From Hwangdonia seohaensis (GTDB lineage Bacteria > Bacteroidota > Bacteroidia > Flavobacteriales > Flavobacteriaceae), in NCBI RefSeq assembly GCF_031932625.1, contig NZ_JAVSCK010000002.1:186001-250000 (forward strand): a DNA stretch of 64,000 bases, read 5' to 3'. Shown one piece after another: positions 61,498 to 64,000 of the stretch. Positions within the stretch are counted from its first letter, which is position 1. The number at the start of each line of letters is the position of its first letter. The translations under genes and the position numbers were made by a program. The notes below the pieces were generated by a model. It did no database searches. It was not told where the DNA came from and saw only the letters and a list, made by a program, of their open reading frames with translations.

Positions 61498-62864
61498 CGT
61501 GTTATTTCATTTTCTTTGTTTAAAAAATGGTCTATTATTTTGTGTAAATGCGGTTCTATTTCAGACATGGTACGTTTTTTATCTTCGGGACCAAAAACCT
61601 TTACCATGGTATTTTTAACGGTTTCTGAGTTTCTGTAAAATTTGCTAAACCATGCTTGTAGCTCAATGTTATCAACGGATTCTAACTCATCCATTTTGCA
61701 GAATATTTGAGAAACCTCGTCTTTGGTATCAAAAATTTCACAAGAATCTACACTTTTTACTATTTTATTGATAAGCTTACTTTTTTTAGATGTAATAGAG
61801 TGAAATAGGTTCCTTTTGTGGTTAAAGATTAAACAGAAGAAAAACACTATTTTCGTGTCTGTAGCACACTTTATATTGGTTTGAAAAAAATCATTCAGCA
61901 ACCAGTTTACAAAATCTGCTCCATGATTGGTTTTAAAACAGTCGTGGCTATAAACCTTAAATTTTAGAACTAAATATTTAAACGGTTTTATAGCGTTAAG
62001 GTTAATGATTTCATGGCTGCAAAAATTATTTTTAAGTTTTTCGCCGGCCTCCAATTGTATGTTTCTTTCAAGAATTCTCCTAAACTTGTTAATTGAGCCT
62101 TTAAGTGTATTTCCGAATTTAAAGGTTGGATAATGTGCTTCTTTAATGGTTATGCTTTTAATGCTTTCGTTTGCATAATCGCTAAGAACCTCTAAGTAAA
62201 TACGGTAAAAAAAAGAATCGACTTGCTGATTCTCATCACCGCAAATAAAACTGAATTGAAGAAGTGATTTATGGCTAGAATCATAAAAATGTTCTTTGAA
62301 TGTTTCCCCTTGTTTTGTTCTGTTACAATCAAATTTATAGCTTTCCAATATAGGAGTGTTGGTATCTGGTTCAGACAATATGTTCGATAAACTCTTATTA
62401 TAGACAACATTTGAAACTTGTTTTTTCCTATTGTCAAAAACCTTTGTGAGTCCTATGGCCACATCGGTGAACGCTTCATCAGTAGTACCCCAACTCATTA
62501 CTGGTTTACCTTTGGTCGGGAGGCATTCTATTGAACCAAATTGTTCTTGTTCCCATAAGCACGGTCTCAGTATTACGGGAATAACCAATGCAGGGTCGTT
62601 TTCATCATCGTGTCTACTTAACGCCGTTTTTAATTCTATATCATTGCAATATTCTGAAGCAATAAAATCGGGGCTTATTAGAAGTAATATTATATCGGCC
62701 TCAGTTAAATATTTATCAATTTCTTTTCCCCATTTCTGACCTGGTATAATTTTGCGGTCATGCCAAAGGTCTATAATGTTTCTCCTTTTAAAGCCAGCTA
62801 GTTGCTTTAACAATTCATCTTTTAACTTCTCGTCTTGATGAGAATAAGAAATAAATACTTTCAT
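61494..62864 (-). CDS. TIR domain protein with iSTAND-like C-terminus
   Basis: 456 residues. TIR domain at 1-150: KVFISYSHQDEKLKDELLKQ, DLWHDRKIIPGQKW and LLLISPDFIASEYCNDIEL, where Glu77 fits the NAD-cleaving Glu. The rest (about 200-450) is mixed alpha/beta with LLQFSFICGDENQQVDSFFY, resembling the inactive STAND (iSTAND) domain in which the P-loop is lost. First gene of the TIR-MoxR-vWA operon. Likely role: NAD-depleting effector released by MoxR/vWA sensing; this is an inference from context. Confidence 0.8.
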   Translation of the reverse strand: MKVFISYSHQDEKLKDELLKQLAGFKRRNIIDLWHDRKIIPGQKWGKEIDKYLTEADIILLLISPDFIASEYCNDIELKTALSRHDDENDPALVIPVILRPCLWEQEQFGSIECLPTKGKPVMSWGTTDEAFTDVAIGLTKVFDNRKKQVSNVVYNKSLSNILSEPDTNTPILESYKFDCNRTKQGETFKEHFYDSSHKSLLQFSFICGDENQQVDSFFYRIYLEVLSDYANESIKSITIKEAHYPTFKFGNTLKGSINKFRRILERNIQLEAGEKLKNNFCSHEIINLNAIKPFKYLVLKFKVYSHDCFKTNHGADFVNWLLNDFFQTNIKCATDTKIVFFFCLIFNHKRNLFHSITSKKSKLINKIVKSVDSCEIFDTKDEVSQIFCKMDELESVDNIELQAWFSKFYRNSETVKNTMVKVFGPEDKKRTMSEIEPHLHKIIDHFLNKENEITR

Positions 62865-63092
62865 CTTATAAAAATGCTTATGCGATATAATTTATGGAGA
62901 AAAAGGGCGTATTTATTATTAAATTAGAACTTTACATTTTTTTGTTTTTGAAGATACCTCCTTTTATTGATATTGGTTTATTATTAAAAAAGTAAATTCA
63001 ATAAAAAATTCGATATTGATAAGTTAACACAACTTTGCTAAAGTTAAAAAAATGAATTTAGTTATATTGGTTCCTGACGTATGCCGAAAAAT

Positions 63093-63101
63093 GGGGGGGG
63101 G
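63093..63101 (+). repeat. G9 homopolymer tract
   Basis: Nine consecutive G in an AT-rich spacer, 9 bases beyond the stop codon of the TIR gene on the - strand. It is outside any frame called here. The other 240 bases of the 62865-63109 spacer show nothing more than AT-rich sequence. Confidence 0.9.
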
Positions 63102-63109
63102 TAGTTAAG

Positions 63110-64000
63110 TTAATTTGTTTTGGCAAACGCGTCCACCTTACCCTCGGATTTAGACATTAAAACACGCCCACTAAAAAAAGTAGGATCATCGTCAATAGAC
63201 TTTGCGGTATATCCCTGCCAATTACCAATTAAAGTATCACCACCTGCGCCTTGCGGTTTCATCAGGCAAGTTCCACAAATTGGTATTTCGCCCTCGCTCC
63301 AATAACTCAATGCGATTTTTCTGTCTGGAGAGACAATGCCTTCCATAGGATATTTCATGCCTTCTGTTCCGTGTTTTTGGGAGTAGCCCACAAAACGGAT
63401 TCTGTTAGCTGTGGTCCAAGCATAAAGCTCATCTTTTTCAAAAACCTCTTCAGATCCGTCCTCATTTATTTGGGTCCATTTGGCAAACCAATTGCCTTCA
63501 AATTTACTGGCGTTTTCAGAATTATGGAACTGGTCGCGAAAAAGGCTTCTAAAATAAAGATCGTTTTTTTCAGCCTTAACCTTTTCAATGTATACCTGAA
63601 TGAAACCATCCCACAATTTAATATTCTCTTCGGATATGTTTGCTTCTGTGCTGGTTGATAGAATATCGTAACAGCATTTTCGCATAGATTCCAAATTTTC
63701 ACCTATATAAGATTGTTGATTGCGATAAACGGAATGAAGGCTTTCTTGACCCATAAAATACAGGATTGGCGTAACTTTTTTAGCTCTTCCAATCGACATT
63801 CCACTTTCGTAGGCCAACCACGGTTTGTCATTGGAATCGGGAGTTACAATGGCAATTGTTAAAACGGCGTCTTCAATTTCCTTTTCAAGTCGTGTCCGCC
63901 ATTCTCCAAGTTCCATACCACCTCCTGGTTTTAAATTGCTAGAAAAAAAAATATCTATCTTGGGTAAATTTGCTATGCTACAAATAGTTTCTAACAATTC
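63110..64000 (-). CDS. TIR-family protein with C-terminal beta domain (5' end outside window)
   Basis: 296 codons visible; the frame is open to the edge, so the true start is beyond it. The visible part begins inside a TIR domain: PKIDIFFSSNLKPGGGMELGEW, IEDAVLTIAIVTPDSNDKPWLAYESG (Glu of YESG in the catalytic place) and KKVTPILYF. A helical linker follows, then a beta-rich C-domain (about 165-295: KFEGNWFAKWTQINEDGSEEVF, DTLIGNWQGYTAKS) like a small lipocalin-type barrel that may bind a ligand. It lies upstream of the TIR-MoxR-vWA operon on the same strand. Confidence 0.75.
   Translation of the reverse strand, partial: ELLETICSIANLPKIDIFFSSNLKPGGGMELGEWRTRLEKEIEDAVLTIAIVTPDSNDKPWLAYESGMSIGRAKKVTPILYFMGQESLHSVYRNQQSYIGENLESMRKCCYDILSTSTEANISEENIKLWDGFIQVYIEKVKAEKNDLYFRSLFRDQFHNSENASKFEGNWFAKWTQINEDGSEEVFEKDELYAWTTANRIRFVGYSQKHGTEGMKYPMEGIVSPDRKIALSYWSEGEIPICGTCLMKPQGAGGDTLIGNWQGYTAKSIDDDPTFFSGRVLMSKSEGKVDAFAKTN

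Noticed and set aside
1..64000. CRISPR array or integrase
   Set aside because: No regularly spaced direct repeats and no tyrosine or serine recombinase frame were found, so the mechanism that made the comM duplication is not in the window.

Overview
The window is a low-GC, gene-dense stretch of a chromosome from a member of the Bacteroidota, most likely a marine Flavobacteriaceae. The evidence is the Bacteroidota-type promoter element TAnnTTTG in front of several genes, a fused MoaC-MoaB, a bacillithiol-type YtxJ protein, a tricorn-like S41 peptidase, an extended Tat leader and many lipoproteins starting MKK...SC. No tRNA, rRNA, CRISPR array or intact transposase was seen.

Layout. (1) 1-11.4 kb: molybdenum cofactor genes. 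A + strand group (xdhC-like, mocA-like, a small membrane protein, an FdhF/YdeP molybdoenzyme, DUF4202) converges with a compact - strand operon (moeA, ModE-like regulator, TauE/SafE permease, mobA, moaD, moeB-rhodanese, moaE, moaCB, moaA). (2) 11.4-19.5 kb: a divergent periplasmic nitrate reductase operon (napD, napA, an internally duplicated tetraheme NapB, a tetraheme lipoprotein, a ferredoxin subunit with extended Tat leader, an NrfD-like membrane subunit) followed by a porin. The Moco operon supplies the cofactor of NapA, and near-identical 14-bp palindromes lie before napD and before the porin. (3) 19.6-29.7 kb: comM, then about 8.6 kb of accessory genes bracketed by a copy of the comM 3' end: a STAND ATPase with TPRs, a secreted two-repeat protein, a DUF695 protein, a decayed REP-type transposase, an SMR exporter, and an EACC1-caspase pair. 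(4) 30.3-49.9 kb: mostly housekeeping: DUF2891, tricorn-like protease, Nramp-like transporter with pxpABC, deoD and two deoC genes, clpB, ytxJ, fumarylacetoacetase, glyA. (5) 50.2-53.6 kb: orphan surface or secreted proteins among structured repeats. (6) 53.7-64 kb: a conflict or defence-like neighbourhood on the - strand: a patatin phospholipase, a deoxyribosyltransferase/TIR-like protein with a TPR-S-like C-terminus, a GH19 endolysin-like protein, an overlapping TIR / MoxR ATPase / multi-spanning vWA operon, and a second TIR gene cut by the window edge.

The best candidates for a little-described system are the TIR-MoxR-membrane vWA operon (57.3-62.9 kb) with its TIR, TPR-S and patatin neighbours, and the EACC1-caspase pair (27.4-29.7 kb) in the comM-bounded island. 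Family names come from motif reading without database searches; the catalytic motifs, overlaps and repeats quoted were read directly from the sequence.
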